Shown here one piece after another: positions 45,075 to 54,784 of a DNA stretch of 64,000 bases; the first letter of the stretch is position 1, and every line of letters starts with the position of its first letter. The stretch is from assembly GCA_019635695.1 (NCBI GenBank), contig JAHBYZ010000016.1, positions 1 through 64,000 of the forward strand, written 5' to 3'. A program made the position numbers and the translations under genes. This DNA is from Rhizobiaceae bacterium (GTDB lineage: Bacteria; Pseudomonadota; Alphaproteobacteria; Rhizobiales; Rhizobiaceae). The notes under the pieces are model-generated. The model had not been told where the DNA came from. It saw only the letters and a list, made by a program, of their open reading frames with translations, and did no database searches.

Positions 45075-45593
45075 GTGGCGAAGTTCGAAGTGTACAAAGA
45101 CAAGAAGGGCGAGACGCGTTTCCGGTATCGCGCCGACAATGGTGAGATCGTGTTTGCTTCTGAAGGGTACAAGGCGAAAGCCTCGGCCCTGAAGTCCATC
45201 GAGTCGATCAAGAGTAACGTCGCAACCGCTGAAATCGTCGAGGAGGCCCCTGTGGCAAAGACCCCAGCGAAAAAACCTGCCGCCAAGGCGGCACCCAAGG
45301 CCAAGGCCGCAGCCGCTCCCAAGGCGAAGGCTGCTCCGAAGGCGAAAGCCGCTGCCGCGCCGAAGGCCAAGGCTCCGGCAAAGGCTGCCGCAGCCAAGCC
45401 GGCTGCCGCCAAGAAGGCTCCGGCCAAGGCTGCAGCCGCAGCCAAGCCCGCCGCCGCGAAGGCCAAGGCTCCGGCGAAGGCCGCAGCTGCTGCGAAGCCG
45501 AAGGCTGCCGCTGCTCCCAAGGCCAAGGCTCCCGCCAAGGCGAAGGCTGCTCCCAAGGCAAAGGCTGCCCCGAAGGCCAAGGTTCCGGCCTAA
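45075..45593 (+). CDS. DUF1508 (YegP-like) protein with histone-H1-like Ala/Lys/Pro tail
   Basis: A 172-aa protein. Residues 2-50 form a DUF1508/YegP domain (KFEVYKDKKGETRFRYRADNGEIVFASEGYKAK, then ALKSIESIKSN). Residues from about 60 onward are an Ala/Lys/Pro-rich tail built from AKPAAAKAK-type units, similar to bacterial histone-H1-like tails (H-NS-like or HU fusion proteins). Start is GTG at 45075 with GGGGAAG upstream. The tail is likely disordered and could bind nucleic acid. Function is not known. The corresponding DNA is repetitive, so the length may vary between strains. Confidence 0.85.
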   Translation: MAKFEVYKDKKGETRFRYRADNGEIVFASEGYKAKASALKSIESIKSNVATAEIVEEAPVAKTPAKKPAAKAAPKAKAAAAPKAKAAPKAKAAAAPKAKAPAKAAAAKPAAAKKAPAKAAAAAKPAAAKAKAPAKAAAAAKPKAAAAPKAKAPAKAKAAPKAKAAPKAKVPA

Positions 45594-45610
45594 GAACTGC
45601 CGCGCGGGGT

Positions 45611-46729
45611 CTATTGCCCGGGAAGGGCAAGGACCCCGCCGCTGGCCGGCGTGCGGCATCCCGTCGTTGTCGGGAAGGTGAGCGGCAGACCGCGTCGCGC
45701 GCGTACCGCCAGGTAGGCCCAGGCTTCGGCCTCCATCGCATCGCCGTCGAGGCCGCAATCCTCGGCGAGCAGCACATCGGCGCCAGCGCGGGCTGCAAGG
45801 TCTCGCAGGTCGCCCACGATATGCGGGTTCTTGCGCCCGCCGCCGCAGAGGATCCAGAGTCCTGGCGGCTCCGGAAGATGCGCCGCTGCGGCGAAGATCG
45901 CTTGCGCCGACACGGCGGCCAGCGTGCGCGCGCCATCGGCTAGCTCCAGTCCCTTCGCATGGTCGAGCGTGAAGTCGAGGCGGTCGAGCGATTTCGGCCC
46001 AGCCTTGGCAAAGTACGGATTCTCCAGGTAACGCTCCACCACAGCGGCCACCACGCCGCCCTCGGCCGCGACCGCGCCGCCGGCGTCGAAGGGAATGCCG
46101 CCCTCGCGCTGCACCCACTGGTCGATCAGCGCGTTGCCCGGCCCGCTGTCGAAGGCGACCGGATCGCCCTTCGCCGGCACGAAGGTGATATTGGAAATGC
46201 CGCCGATGTTGACGAAGCACACGGGCCATCGCCGCAGCTCGGTCGGCAGCGAGGCCGCCAGCGCGGCGTGATAGGCCGGCACGAGCGGCGCACCCTGCCC
46301 GCCCTGTTTCATGTCCTGCGCGCGCATGTCGAACACAACCGGGATGCCTGTTTCGCGCGCGAGCAGCGACCCGTCGCCGAGCTGAACCGTGAGCGCCTGC
46401 AGGGGCCGATGCAGGACCGTCTGCCCGTGGAAGCCGATGAGCGACGGCTTCGCCGTCTGTCCCGAAAGAAAATCCTTCACGGCGGCCGCATGGCGCAGCG
46501 TGACTTCGCTCTCGATCTCTCCAAGGTTACGCGGCCGCTCTTCCCGTCGCACGATCGACTTCGCCGTCTCCAGCGCTTCCGTCAGCCGCCGCCGGAACGC
46601 GGCGTCGTAGGGCACGAAGCCGCCCGCGCCACGTTCGACATGACCTTCGCCGTCGGTCGTGACCATCGCGAGGTCGATCCCGTCCATCGACGTGCCGCTC
46701 ATCAGGCCGAGCGCGGTGACCGCATCCAT
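45611..46729 (-). CDS. anmK: Anhydro-N-acetylmuramic acid kinase
   Basis: A 372-aa enzyme that phosphorylates 1,6-anhydro-MurNAc during cell-wall recycling. Family motifs are [48 protein letters not shown] and the ATP/sugar site [11 protein letters not shown] with [14 protein letters not shown]. The ATG at 46727-46729 is chosen from homology; the open frame continues upstream without similarity. It is divergent from tyrS and convergent with the DUF1508 gene across 17 bp. Confidence 0.96.
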   Translation of the reverse strand: MDAVTALGLMSGTSMDGIDLAMVTTDGEGHVERGAGGFVPYDAAFRRRLTEALETAKSIVRREERPRNLGEIESEVTLRHAAAVKDFLSGQTAKPSLIGFHGQTVLHRPLQALTVQLGDGSLLARETGIPVVFDMRAQDMKQGGQGAPLVPAYHAALAASLPTELRRWPVCFVNIGGISNITFVPAKGDPVAFDSGPGNALIDQWVQREGGIPFDAGGAVAAEGGVVAAVVERYLENPYFAKAGPKSLDRLDFTLDHAKGLELADGARTLAAVSAQAIFAAAAHLPEPPGLWILCGGGRKNPHIVGDLRDLAARAGADVLLAEDCGLDGDAMEAEAWAYLAVRARRGLPLTFPTTTGCRTPASGGVLALPGQ

Positions 46730-46828
46730 GCACTTTCCCTTGGTTTGATTGTCACGTTTGATTCCGGCGCGTTCGATGCTAAAGGCGCGCCGACTTTGCC
46801 GAAAGCCCGGGGCCGAAAGACCGCCGCC

Positions 46829-48082
46829 ATGACCGCCTTCAAGTCCGATTTCCTGCGCACGCTGTCCGAGCGCGGCTTCATTCACCAGACCTCGGACGAC
46901 GCCGGCCTCGACGATCTGTTCGCGAAGCAGACCGTGACGGCCTATATCGGCTTCGACGCGACGGCGAAGAGCCTGCACGCCGGCTCGCTGATCCAGATCA
47001 TGATGCTGCACTGGATGCAGCAGACCGGGCACCGGCCGATCGCCCTGATGGGGGGCGGCACCTCGATGATCGGCGATCCGTCCTTCAAGGACGAGGCGCG
47101 CAAGCTGCTCACACCGGAAGGCATCGAGGAAAACCTCGTCGGCATCCGTCGCAACTTCGCGCCCTACCTTTCATTCGGCGAAGGGCCGAAGGACGCGCTC
47201 ATGGTCAACAATGCCGACTGGCTGCTCGGCATCAACTATGTCGAGTTCCTGCGCGACGTCGGCCGCCACTTCTCGGTCAACCGCATGCTGTCCTTCGACA
47301 GCGTCAAGCTGAGGCTCGACCGCGAGCAGTCGCTGTCCTTCCTCGAGTTCAACTACATGATCCTGCAGGCCTACGATTTCGTCGAGCTGTCGAAGCGCTA
47401 CGGCACGCGGCTGCAGATGGGCGGCTCCGACCAGTGGGGCAACATCGTCAACGGCATCGACCTGGGCCACCGGCTCGGCACGCCGCAGCTCTTCGCGCTG
47501 ACGTCGCCGCTGCTCACCACATCGTCCGGCGCCAAGATGGGCAAGACCGCATCGGGTGCTGTGTGGCTCGATGCGGAGATGATGAGCCCGTACGAATTCT
47601 GGCAGTACTGGCGCAACACCGAGGACGCTGACGTCGGCCGCTTCCTCAAACTCTACACGACGCTGCCGATGGGCGAGATCGCGCGGCTGGCGGCGCTTGG
47701 CGGCGCCGAGATCAACGACGCCAAGAAAGTGCTCGCCACCGAGATCACCGGTATGCTGCACGGCCGCGCCGCTGCCGATGCGGCGGCCGAGACCGCGCGA
47801 CGCACTTTCGAGGAAGGCGCCCTGGCCGAGAACCTGCCGTCGATAGCGGTTCCCGCCGACGAGTTCGCGGCGGGCATCGGCGTGCTTGCGCTGTTCGTCC
47901 GCGCCGGGCTTGCCGCCTCCAACGGCGAGGTTCGTCGTCAGGTACAGGGCGGCGGCGTGCGCGTGAACGACCTGCTGGTGACGGATGAAAAGCTCGTAGT
48001 CGGTAAGGATCAACTTACTGATGCCGGCGTTGTGAAGCTTTCGCTCGGCAAGAAGAAGCACGTCCTTGTAAGGCCGGTCTGA
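46829..48082 (+). CDS. tyrS: Tyrosyl-tRNA synthetase
   Basis: A 417-aa class I synthetase. The HIGH-type motif appears as [17 protein letters not shown], tyrosine recognition as [31 protein letters not shown], and the KMSKS loop as [15 protein letters not shown]-terminal S4 RNA-binding domain follows ([18 protein letters not shown]). The ATG at 46829 is used; the longer frame is not homologous. It charges tRNA-Tyr. Confidence 0.97.
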   Translation: MTAFKSDFLRTLSERGFIHQTSDDAGLDDLFAKQTVTAYIGFDATAKSLHAGSLIQIMMLHWMQQTGHRPIALMGGGTSMIGDPSFKDEARKLLTPEGIEENLVGIRRNFAPYLSFGEGPKDALMVNNADWLLGINYVEFLRDVGRHFSVNRMLSFDSVKLRLDREQSLSFLEFNYMILQAYDFVELSKRYGTRLQMGGSDQWGNIVNGIDLGHRLGTPQLFALTSPLLTTSSGAKMGKTASGAVWLDAEMMSPYEFWQYWRNTEDADVGRFLKLYTTLPMGEIARLAALGGAEINDAKKVLATEITGMLHGRAAADAAAETARRTFEEGALAENLPSIAVPADEFAAGIGVLALFVRAGLAASNGEVRRQVQGGGVRVNDLLVTDEKLVVGKDQLTDAGVVKLSLGKKKHVLVRPV

Positions 48083-48100
48083 CCTTCCTGTCCCGCGCGC

Positions 48101-51100
48101 CTATTCGTCGCCGGTGTCCATCGGCTTCGGCTGATACTCGAAGATCTTGCGGAAGATGCCCGGTGCAATCGCCGACAGCGGGTTGATCGAAACCTGCGGG
48201 TCTGCCGACTTGCCGTGCAGGCGGAACGTGATGCCGATCAGGCCGCGGTCGCGGCCGTTGCCGAGCACGACGCCGAGCAGCGGGATTTCGCCGAACAGGC
48301 GGTTGATGCCGTAGGCCGGCATGAAGGTGCCGGTCACCAGCATGTTGCCGGAGCGGTCGAACACCGTTCCCTGGAATGTCGCTCCGATGGACGAGCCGCG
48401 CACCACGCCGTCCGCGATGTTCAGATAGCCGACGCCCTTCTCGATGTTGACGTAGGCCAGCTCGAACTGCGCGCGCGAAGTGTCCATCGCGCTGTTGACG
48501 GTCTGGTTCAGTGATTGCTGCGAGCCGGGTGCGGCGCGGTTCACCACCGTGTCCAGCCGCTGCTCCTCGATCAGGTCGAAGTTGCGCGCGATCAGTGGCC
48601 CCGACAATGCCTTGCCGACCTGACCCGACAGGCGCAGTTCGGCACTGCCGCCGCGCACGTTCTCGTAGATGTTGAGGAAACGCAGCACCTCGCCGGCGTT
48701 GCCGGCCGCAAGCTCAAGGTGGCGCTCGGTGCCGATGGTCGCATCGTTGATGCTGAACGGCGCACCCGAAGCGGTGATACCCGCGCCACGCATGCCGCCG
48801 ACGGTCGTCCCCGGCCCTGAAAACACCAGCTTCAGGTCGCGCAGCTTCTCCCCGTGGAAGCCGGTGGCGCTGTCGAGCTCCAGGTCGAGCGAGAATTCGT
48901 TGGTAGCGCCCCAGCCGCCGTCGCCGTCGCGCGTCGACAGGCTGAACTGGCTCACGACGCTGCGCACGTCGGCGTTCTTGCCGCGCACCCGCGCCGAAAA
49001 GCCGCCTTTGCTGCGCCGCTCGACCAGCACGGAAAGATCGTCGCCCGGCCGCAGCGAGAGCCGCGTGAAGTCGGCTTTCGCCAGCCCGCCCTTGTCGGTG
49101 TTGATGGTGCCGGCGGCGGAGAACCCCTCGCCGGTCGCGGAGAATTCGGTCAGCTCGGTCGCGCCGTCGCGGCTGCGCATGACGAAGCTCGCTGAAGCCG
49201 CCACGCCCGGTTTCTTTTCCCACCCGATCCACGGCACCTTCAGCGTCGTGCGCGTCAGGTCGGCAGTCAGGTCGCTGGCGCCGTCGCCGCGCGAGATCAG
49301 GGTGAGGCCGAAAGGTCCGGAAATGATCGCTCCGAGGCCGGGCATCAGCGCGTCGCGCGTTTTGTCGTCCACCTGCAACTCGGCGATCATGCGTCGGCTG
49401 GACTTGTCCTTGCCGAGCGGCTCTTCCAGCGAGAAATCGGCGGGCACGCCGTTTAGCCGGCCCTTCGCCTCGACGACTGCGCGGGTCGGATTCGCCGAAA
49501 TGGTTCCCTCGCCCTCGGAGAGCTGCTGCCCCTCGAAAGCCTGCGGCACCGTAAGCCCGGTGTAGGAAAGCGCCACGTCCCAGTCGAGCGTCTCGCGCGC
49601 GGCTCCTGCCACAAGCGGAATCGTCGCCTCGACATGGCCGCTGACAGCGCCGGCCATGCCTTCCGGCTCGAGCTTCAGGTAGCGCGACAGGTTTATCGGC
49701 TCGTAATTGGCGATTTCCGCGATAGCGTCGGCGGAACCCTCCACGTCGAGCGCGAGCACCCCGGTAAGAGGCTGGACATGGGTGTCCATGCGAAAGCTTC
49801 CGTCGCGCGCTGCGAGCGTGCGGCCGTTCTCGGTGTAGACGGTGCCCGACACCAGGCTGATATCGACATCCTTGCCGGATATGTCGACCAGGCCGATGGC
49901 GTCGCGCATGGGCGGAATGGTGCCGGCCATGTCGAAACGCGCGCCGTGCACCTCGAAATGGCCGAGAAGTTCTTGGCCCGTCAGCGGAACGCCGTGTCCG
50001 AGGCGGCCCGGCGGGAAGTCGATCTTGAGACTGCCCTTACGCACGATGCCGCCATAGACGTTCGCCAGCGTCCATTTTCGCGCGGCAAATGCGCCGAACC
50101 ACGGCCACAGGTTCTTGGCCTGACTGGTCGGCAGGTTGGCGACGTCGACTGCCAGCTTGAGACCCATGCCGCCCGCTTCCGGCAGGTCGAGGGAGCCGGA
50201 GGCAAGCACCTCGCTCTCGCCCGTCGCGACCACCAGCCGTTCCGCCAGGACGTGCCTCAGGTCCGCCTCGACGCGGCCGGTGAAGAGGATTGCCACCGGC
50301 AGTGCCGGTTCCGACGACATCGTCGGCGCGACCAGCGAGCCGCCGCTTGCGAGGTTGAAGAAATAGTGCGGGCTGCCCTCGCCGGCCGCCGGCCCGACAG
50401 CGCCGGCCAGCACCAGCGCGGTGCGGCCGTCGCCGGCTTCCAGCCGCGTCAGTTCGTAGCGCGAACTTGACCCGTCGAGCCGCGCCTGCAGTGCGATGCG
50501 GCCCTCGTGCTGCGGGCTGCCGCCGACGCTGACGCGCGTGCCCGCCGTCTCGATGGCGGCGTCGAGGCGACCGCGCCCGGAAGGTTCCGCCTGTTCGCCC
50601 GTCACCGTCGCGCTGAATGTGCCGACGACGATTCCAGGCGGCTTGGTCCCGGGCGGCAGTTCCGGCTGCGGCCCGGGGCCGGCCACGTCGGCCGAAAGCG
50701 AGAAACGCAGCAGCCCAGCGGTGTCGCGCTCGATCGTGGCCGACGCGGAGACGGCGCGCGTGCCGAGCGCACCGTCAAATGTCAGCGTGGCGTCGCGTTC
50801 GCCGGATTCGGCAAGCTCAGCGCGGGTGATCGACAGCCTGCGCGAGGGGTCGGCGCCGAGATCGAGCTCGACGTCCTCGATGACGAACCGTCCGGTGCCG
50901 GACCCGTCCATCGCCTTCAGAATGCCGCGCAGGCCGCGGAACGCCTCGGCGACCACTTCATCGGCGCCGACCATGCCGTCTTCACCCGCAAGCACGGTCA
51001 GCATTCCGCCGTCGCGCGATTGCGGCAGCTCGGCGAGCGAAAGGCTGGCGTCAGAGATCGTTGCTCCGGTGAGCCGCAATTCTCCCCCGAGCAGCGGCAG

Positions 51101-51499
51101 CAGACGCACGCCGAACCGCAACAGGCCGGCGCGCAGGCGCGTCTCGCCTGTTTCGGCGTCTGTCAGCGACACGTCGCGCAGCTCAACGCCGAACGGTCGA
51201 GACAGGCCGAACGTGGCGCGCATCTCACCGGTCGAAAGCCGCACTTCCTCACCGAGCATTCCGGAAACGGCGCGCGCGGCCTCGGCGGTCAGCCGGTCGG
51301 ATGAAATGGTGATGCTGCCGATGGTCAGCAGCGTGGCGACCAGCGCCAGGAGCAGCGCGAACAGGCCGCCGGCGGCGATAGCGACGTAGCGTGCGGTGCC
51401 ATGAAGCGAGAGGCCCCGCACGACCTCCTTGGCCGAGGGGAACGAATCCAGCCCCGCGATCTCGCCGCGTCTGAACCTGATCTTCTGCGGGCCTGTCAC
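48101..51499 (-). CDS. Large AsmA-like/DUF3971 protein
   Basis: A 1132-aa protein: a short basic cytoplasmic start, one N-terminal membrane helix (YVAIAAGGLFALLLALVATLLTI, about residues 38-60), then more than 1000 residues of beta-rich periplasmic sequence, with a DUF3971 region in the middle and an AsmA-type C-terminal domain (GDRGLIGITFRLHGKSADPQVSINPLSAIAPGI). Such proteins (TamB/AsmA/YhdP relatives) bridge inner and outer membrane and probably move phospholipids. It ends 18 bp from the convergent tyrS stop. Confidence 0.92.
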   Translation of the reverse strand: MTGPQKIRFRRGEIAGLDSFPSAKEVVRGLSLHGTARYVAIAAGGLFALLLALVATLLTIGSITISSDRLTAEAARAVSGMLGEEVRLSTGEMRATFGLSRPFGVELRDVSLTDAETGETRLRAGLLRFGVRLLPLLGGELRLTGATISDASLSLAELPQSRDGGMLTVLAGEDGMVGADEVVAEAFRGLRGILKAMDGSGTGRFVIEDVELDLGADPSRRLSITRAELAESGERDATLTFDGALGTRAVSASATIERDTAGLLRFSLSADVAGPGPQPELPPGTKPPGIVVGTFSATVTGEQAEPSGRGRLDAAIETAGTRVSVGGSPQHEGRIALQARLDGSSSRYELTRLEAGDGRTALVLAGAVGPAAGEGSPHYFFNLASGGSLVAPTMSSEPALPVAILFTGRVEADLRHVLAERLVVATGESEVLASGSLDLPEAGGMGLKLAVDVANLPTSQAKNLWPWFGAFAARKWTLANVYGGIVRKGSLKIDFPPGRLGHGVPLTGQELLGHFEVHGARFDMAGTIPPMRDAIGLVDISGKDVDISLVSGTVYTENGRTLAARDGSFRMDTHVQPLTGVLALDVEGSADAIAEIANYEPINLSRYLKLEPEGMAGAVSGHVEATIPLVAGAARETLDWDVALSYTGLTVPQAFEGQQLSEGEGTISANPTRAVVEAKGRLNGVPADFSLEEPLGKDKSSRRMIAELQVDDKTRDALMPGLGAIISGPFGLTLISRGDGASDLTADLTRTTLKVPWIGWEKKPGVAASASFVMRSRDGATELTEFSATGEGFSAAGTINTDKGGLAKADFTRLSLRPGDDLSVLVERRSKGGFSARVRGKNADVRSVVSQFSLSTRDGDGGWGATNEFSLDLELDSATGFHGEKLRDLKLVFSGPGTTVGGMRGAGITASGAPFSINDATIGTERHLELAAGNAGEVLRFLNIYENVRGGSAELRLSGQVGKALSGPLIARNFDLIEEQRLDTVVNRAAPGSQQSLNQTVNSAMDTSRAQFELAYVNIEKGVGYLNIADGVVRGSSIGATFQGTVFDRSGNMLVTGTFMPAYGINRLFGEIPLLGVVLGNGRDRGLIGITFRLHGKSADPQVSINPLSAIAPGIFRKIFEYQPKPMDTGDE

Positions 51500-51592
51500 G
51501 CGGCGGATATGTTCCTCTGTTGCGGCCGGCGCGATTCGCGCTAGGAAAACGCCCGGCCGTTGCGGCTACCTACACAGGACAACGGCAATCGT

Positions 51593-52078
51593 ATGACCGT
51601 GACCATCGGCGACATCGCACCCGACTTCGATCTCCCGGACCATGACGGCCGCATGGTGAAGCTGTCTGCCCTGCTCGGCAAGCCCGTCGTCGTCTTTGTC
51701 TACCCCCAGGACGACACCGAAACCTGCACCGCCGAAGCTGTTTCCTTTTCGTCGCTGGCCGGCAGGTTTCGCAGCGCGGGCGCCAAACTCTTCGGTCTGT
51801 CGCCGGACGACGTCGCGAAACATCGCAAGTTCCGGATCAAGCATGATCTGAAGATGTCCCTGCTCAGTGATCCCGACCGTCTGGTCATCGAGCGATGGGG
51901 CTGCTGGGGGGAGAAGGAGCTGTTCGGCCGGCGCTACATGGGCGTGATTCGTTCGACCTTTCTGGTCGATGCGGAAGGCCGCTTCGCCGGTGTGTGGCGC
52001 GGCGTGCGGGTTGCCGGCCATGCCAAAGCGGTGCTTGCTGCCACGCAGGCGCTGAAAGGAACCAAGCCCTCCGCATGA
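51593..52078 (+). CDS. bcp: Bcp-type peroxiredoxin
   Basis: A 161-aa thiol peroxidase of the PrxQ/Bcp group. IGDIAPDFDLPDHDGR starts the fold, and the peroxidatic Cys is in VYPQDDTETCTAEAVSF. GLSPDDVAKHRKFRIKHDLKMSLLSD and the conserved Trp/Lys-rich loop follow. No second Cys at +5 (the position is Ala/Val), so it is probably a 1-Cys type or resolves with another protein. The ATG at 51593 is preferred to the GTG-rich longer frame. Reduces hydrogen and organic peroxides. Confidence 0.93.
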   Translation: MTVTIGDIAPDFDLPDHDGRMVKLSALLGKPVVVFVYPQDDTETCTAEAVSFSSLAGRFRSAGAKLFGLSPDDVAKHRKFRIKHDLKMSLLSDPDRLVIERWGCWGEKELFGRRYMGVIRSTFLVDAEGRFAGVWRGVRVAGHAKAVLAATQALKGTKPSA

Positions 52079-52117
52079 CGTTCTGCCTGCCACAAAGGCA
52101 ACAGGCGGAGAAATCCC

Positions 52118-52189
52118 ATGCGCAGCATCCTGCTCTGGCTTCTTGGAGTTCCGATCCCGATCATCATCCTGATCTGGTTGCTCACCTGA
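52118..52189 (+). CDS. 23-aa membrane micropeptide
   Basis: ATG at 52118 to TGA at 52187-52189, with GCGGAG seven bases upstream. The peptide is almost entirely hydrophobic (RSILLWLLGVPIPIIILI, then WLLT), a single membrane helix with a Pro-kink. I recall a similar tiny peptide annotated in many alphaproteobacteria, often as DUF-type micropeptide. Too short for standard ORF calls, so the ribosome site and composition are the main support. Confidence 0.55.
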   Translation: MRSILLWLLGVPIPIIILIWLLT

Positions 52190-52288
52190 CCGGGCGAAAA
52201 ACTGTTAATGCGGCAGCGCCGCAGTGGCGCTCCGCAACCCTCCGTTAACCCTAAGGATGTGTAATCGCGACCATCGGAAGACTCGTCA

Positions 52289-53560
52289 GTGTCGGTGGTG
52301 CGGACCTTGCAGAACGCTCGACAAGAAACGGTATTCGGCAAGCGCAGAGAGCCACACACGGTCATCATCGCTCGCGGCGACCAGATACGCCATTTCACCG
52401 TGCGTCCGTGGGTTGCCGCGCTCGCCGGATCGGTGCTCGCCGCGGTGGCGATCGGTTATCTGCTCGCCACGACCTACCTCGTGCTGCGCGACGATCTGAT
52501 CGGCGCCAGCATCGCCCGTCAGGCCCGCCTCCAGCACGCCTACGAAGACCGCATCGCCGCGCTGCGCGCGCAGGTCGACCGCATCACCAGCCGCCAGCTC
52601 CTCGACCAGCAGCTCATGGAGACGAAGGTTTCGGAGCTGATCGCCCGGCAGACGCAACTTACCCGCCGGCATGGCCGACTCGACCCGATCCTCCAGCGCG
52701 CCGGCAACGACCTCCCGGTCGAGGCGCCGGCGCCCGCTCCGGCGGAGGCAGCCCCCGCCGACCGCCGCGTCGACGCGGGCAAGGCAGCCGTCCCCGTCAC
52801 GGCGGCTGCGCTGGGATTCTGGGGCGGAAATGACGCCGGCAGGGGCACGCTGTCGTCTGCCGATCGCACGGACCTGCTATTTGCCGAGATCAACCAGTCG
52901 CTTCGCACCATCGAGAACGAGCAGATTGACCGTGTCGCGACGCTTGCCGACGACGTGGACCGCACCGCCGGCGAAATCGCGGATGCGCTTGAGCAGGCCG
53001 GCTTCTCGGTCGAGGAACATCAGCCCGAATCCGGCATCGGCGGCCCGCTGATCGCGGTCGACGACAAGCAGATGTTCGAAGCCCGCGTCGACCAGCTCGA
53101 CGAAGCTCTCTCGCGCCTGGAAGGGGTAAAGAAGGTGGCAATGAAGCTGCCGATCCACAATCCCGCGCCGGGCTATCCCGTGTCGTCTTCCTTCGGGGTC
53201 CGCCGCGATCCGCTGATCGGCCGCCCGGCGATGCATGCGGGCATGGACTTCCGCGTGCCCTACGGGCTGCCGGTGCGCGCATCGGGCGCCGGAAAGGTCG
53301 TCAAGGCCAGCTGGAACGGCGGCTACGGACGCATGGTCGAGGTCGAGCATGCCGACGGCTTCACCACGCGCTACGCCCACATGTCGAAGATCTCGGTCGA
53401 GGTCGGCGACGAGGTGCAGCGCGGCACGATCGTCGGCGCGGTCGGATCGAGCGGTCGCTCGACCGGCCCGCACCTGCACTACGAGGTGCGCCGCGAGGGC
53501 ACGGCGATAGACCCGCTGAAATTCATCAAGGCTGGGCGAAAGATCGCCAAGCTGATGTAA
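52289..53560 (+). CDS. M23-family peptidoglycan endopeptidase
   Basis: A 423-aa protein. One N-terminal membrane helix (AALAGSVLAAVAIGYLLATTYLVL, about residues 44-66) is followed by coiled coil (about 75-135), a Pro/Ala linker, another coiled segment, and a C-terminal M23 (LytM) domain. Zinc ligands appear as HAGMD (H and D) and HLHYE (second H of HxH). The GTG start is at 52289. It resembles the DipM/MepM-like cell-wall hydrolases of alphaproteobacteria. Convergent with prfB across a hairpin. Confidence 0.92.
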   Translation: MSVVRTLQNARQETVFGKRREPHTVIIARGDQIRHFTVRPWVAALAGSVLAAVAIGYLLATTYLVLRDDLIGASIARQARLQHAYEDRIAALRAQVDRITSRQLLDQQLMETKVSELIARQTQLTRRHGRLDPILQRAGNDLPVEAPAPAPAEAAPADRRVDAGKAAVPVTAAALGFWGGNDAGRGTLSSADRTDLLFAEINQSLRTIENEQIDRVATLADDVDRTAGEIADALEQAGFSVEEHQPESGIGGPLIAVDDKQMFEARVDQLDEALSRLEGVKKVAMKLPIHNPAPGYPVSSSFGVRRDPLIGRPAMHAGMDFRVPYGLPVRASGAGKVVKASWNGGYGRMVEVEHADGFTTRYAHMSKISVEVGDEVQRGTIVGAVGSSGRSTGPHLHYEVRREGTAIDPLKFIKAGRKIAKLM

Positions 53561-53564
53561 CGAA

Positions 53565-53585
53565 AAGGGCGGCTGAGCCGCCCTT
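53565..53585. terminator. Bidirectional hairpin between the M23 gene and prfB
   Basis: AAGGGCGGC, loop TGA, GCCGCCCTT is a perfect 9-bp stem located 4 bases after the M23 peptidase stop and 3 bases from the prfB stop. AAAA precedes it and TCAATT follows. It can end transcription from both sides. Confidence 0.75.
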
Positions 53586-53588
53586 CAA

Positions 53589-54720
53589 TTACTCGATATC
53601 CGCCACAGGCTGCCCTGCCCCGCCTTCGACGCGGTGGGCGAGCGACGCTTCCATGAACTCGTCCAGGCCGCCATCGAGCACGGCCGACGGGTTGGTGCTT
53701 TCGACGCCGGTGCGCAGATCCTTCACGAGCTGATAGGGCTGCAGCACGTAGGAGCGGATCTGGTGGCCCCAGCCGATGTCGGTCTTAGCCGCCTCGGTGG
53801 CGTTGGCAGCTGCCTCGCGCTTCTTCAGCTCTTCCTCGTACAGGCGCGCGCGCAGCATCTCCCACGCCTTGGCGCGGTTCTGGTGCTGCGAACGCCCGGC
53901 CTGGCATGCGACGGCGATGCCGGTGGCGATGTGGGTGATGCGAACCGCCGAGTCGGTGGTGTTGACGTGCTGGCCGCCCGCGCCCGACGAGCGATAGGTG
54001 TCGATGCGCACGTCGGATTCGGACACCTGGATCTCGATCGAATCGTCGATGACCGGATAGACCCACGCGCTGGCAAACGAGGTGTGCCGGCGCGCGTTCG
54101 AATCGTAGGGCGAGATGCGGACCAGCCGGTGCACGCCCGATTCGGTCTTCAGCCAGCCATAGGCGTTGTGGCCCTTGACCTGGATGGTGGCAGACTTGAT
54201 GCCCGCCTCCTCGCCGTCATGCACCTCCAGCACCTCGACCTTCATGCCGCGGCGCTCTGCCCAGCGGGTGTACATGCGCAGCAGCATGTTGGCCCAGTCC
54301 TGGCTCTCGGTGCCGCCGGCGCCGGCGTGGACTTCGAGATAGGTGTCGTTGTGGTCGGCCTCGCCCGAAAGCAACGTCTCGACCTGCCGCTCGCGCACTT
54401 CGGCGGCAAGCTCGCGGATCGCGGCTTCCGCGTCGACGACGATGGCCTTGTCGCCTTCGGCTTCGCCGAGCTCGATCAGTTCGATGTTGTCGTCCAGCGA
54501 CTGCGTAAGACGACGCACGGCGCCGATGCCGTCCTCGAGCGTCTGGCGCTCGCGCATCAGCTTCTGGGCTTCCTGCGCGTCGTTCCAGAGGCTGGGGTCT
54601 TCAGCCCGGTTGTTCAGATAATCGAGGCGCTTGAGGGCAGGTTCCCAGTCAAAGATGCCTCCTCAGCAGGGTTATGCCCTGCTTGATTTCGTCGGCCAGA
54701 CCCTCGATTTCGGCTCGCAT
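53589..54720 (-). CDS. prfB: Peptide chain release factor 2, expressed by +1 programmed frameshift
   Basis: Reads UGA/UAA stop codons. From the ATG at 54718-54720 the first 23 codons encode [20 protein letters not shown] and RHL, then a stop TGA occurs at 54649-54651. In the +1 frame the protein continues [18 protein letters not shown] and stays open to the TAA at 53589-53591, including [12 protein letters not shown] and the catalytic [15 protein letters not shown]. The join 54720..54652 and 54650..53589 gives 376 aa, the normal RF2 length. The site CTT TGA C is preceded by AGGAGG, as in E. coli prfB. The track's ATG at 54557 only gives a truncated product. Confidence 0.95.
54649..54663 (-). 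promoter_or_regulatory. prfB: prfB frameshift site with upstream Shine-Dalgarno stimulator
   Basis: On the minus strand AGGAGG (54658-54663) is followed by CAT, then the slippery CTT and the stop TGA, then C. The spacing and order are the same as in E. coli, where low RF2 slows decoding of UGA and ribosomes slip by +1. This makes prfB autoregulated. Confidence 0.93.
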
Positions 54721-54745
54721 TGTTCTCTCGTCGGCAAAGAAGGAA

Positions 54746-54777
54746 GGGCCGGCCCTGCCGATGGCGGAGGCCGGCCC
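54746..54777 (-). terminator. Second hairpin downstream of mrcA
   Basis: GGGCCGGCC (54746-54754) pairs with GGCCGGCCC (54769-54777), a perfect 9-bp stem. On the minus strand the tail TTCCTTCTTTG is T-rich. It stops read-through from mrcA toward prfB. Confidence 0.6.
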
Positions 54778-54784
54778 AAATCGC

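Noticed and set aside
45614-45630. TTGCCC-GGGAA-GGGCAA hairpin as a terminator for the DUF1508 gene
   Set aside because: It lies inside the 3' end of anmK and has no T-tract on the plus strand.
45057-46229. 390-aa minus-strand Gly/Leu/Arg-rich frame across the DUF1508 gene
   Set aside because: Arises from the repetitive Ala/Lys codons on the plus strand; the GSLGLGSS-like repeats are the complement.
52200-52230. TGCGGC-AGC-GCCGCA hairpin before the M23 gene as a terminator
   Set aside because: Only six pairs, no following T-run; not enough to call.
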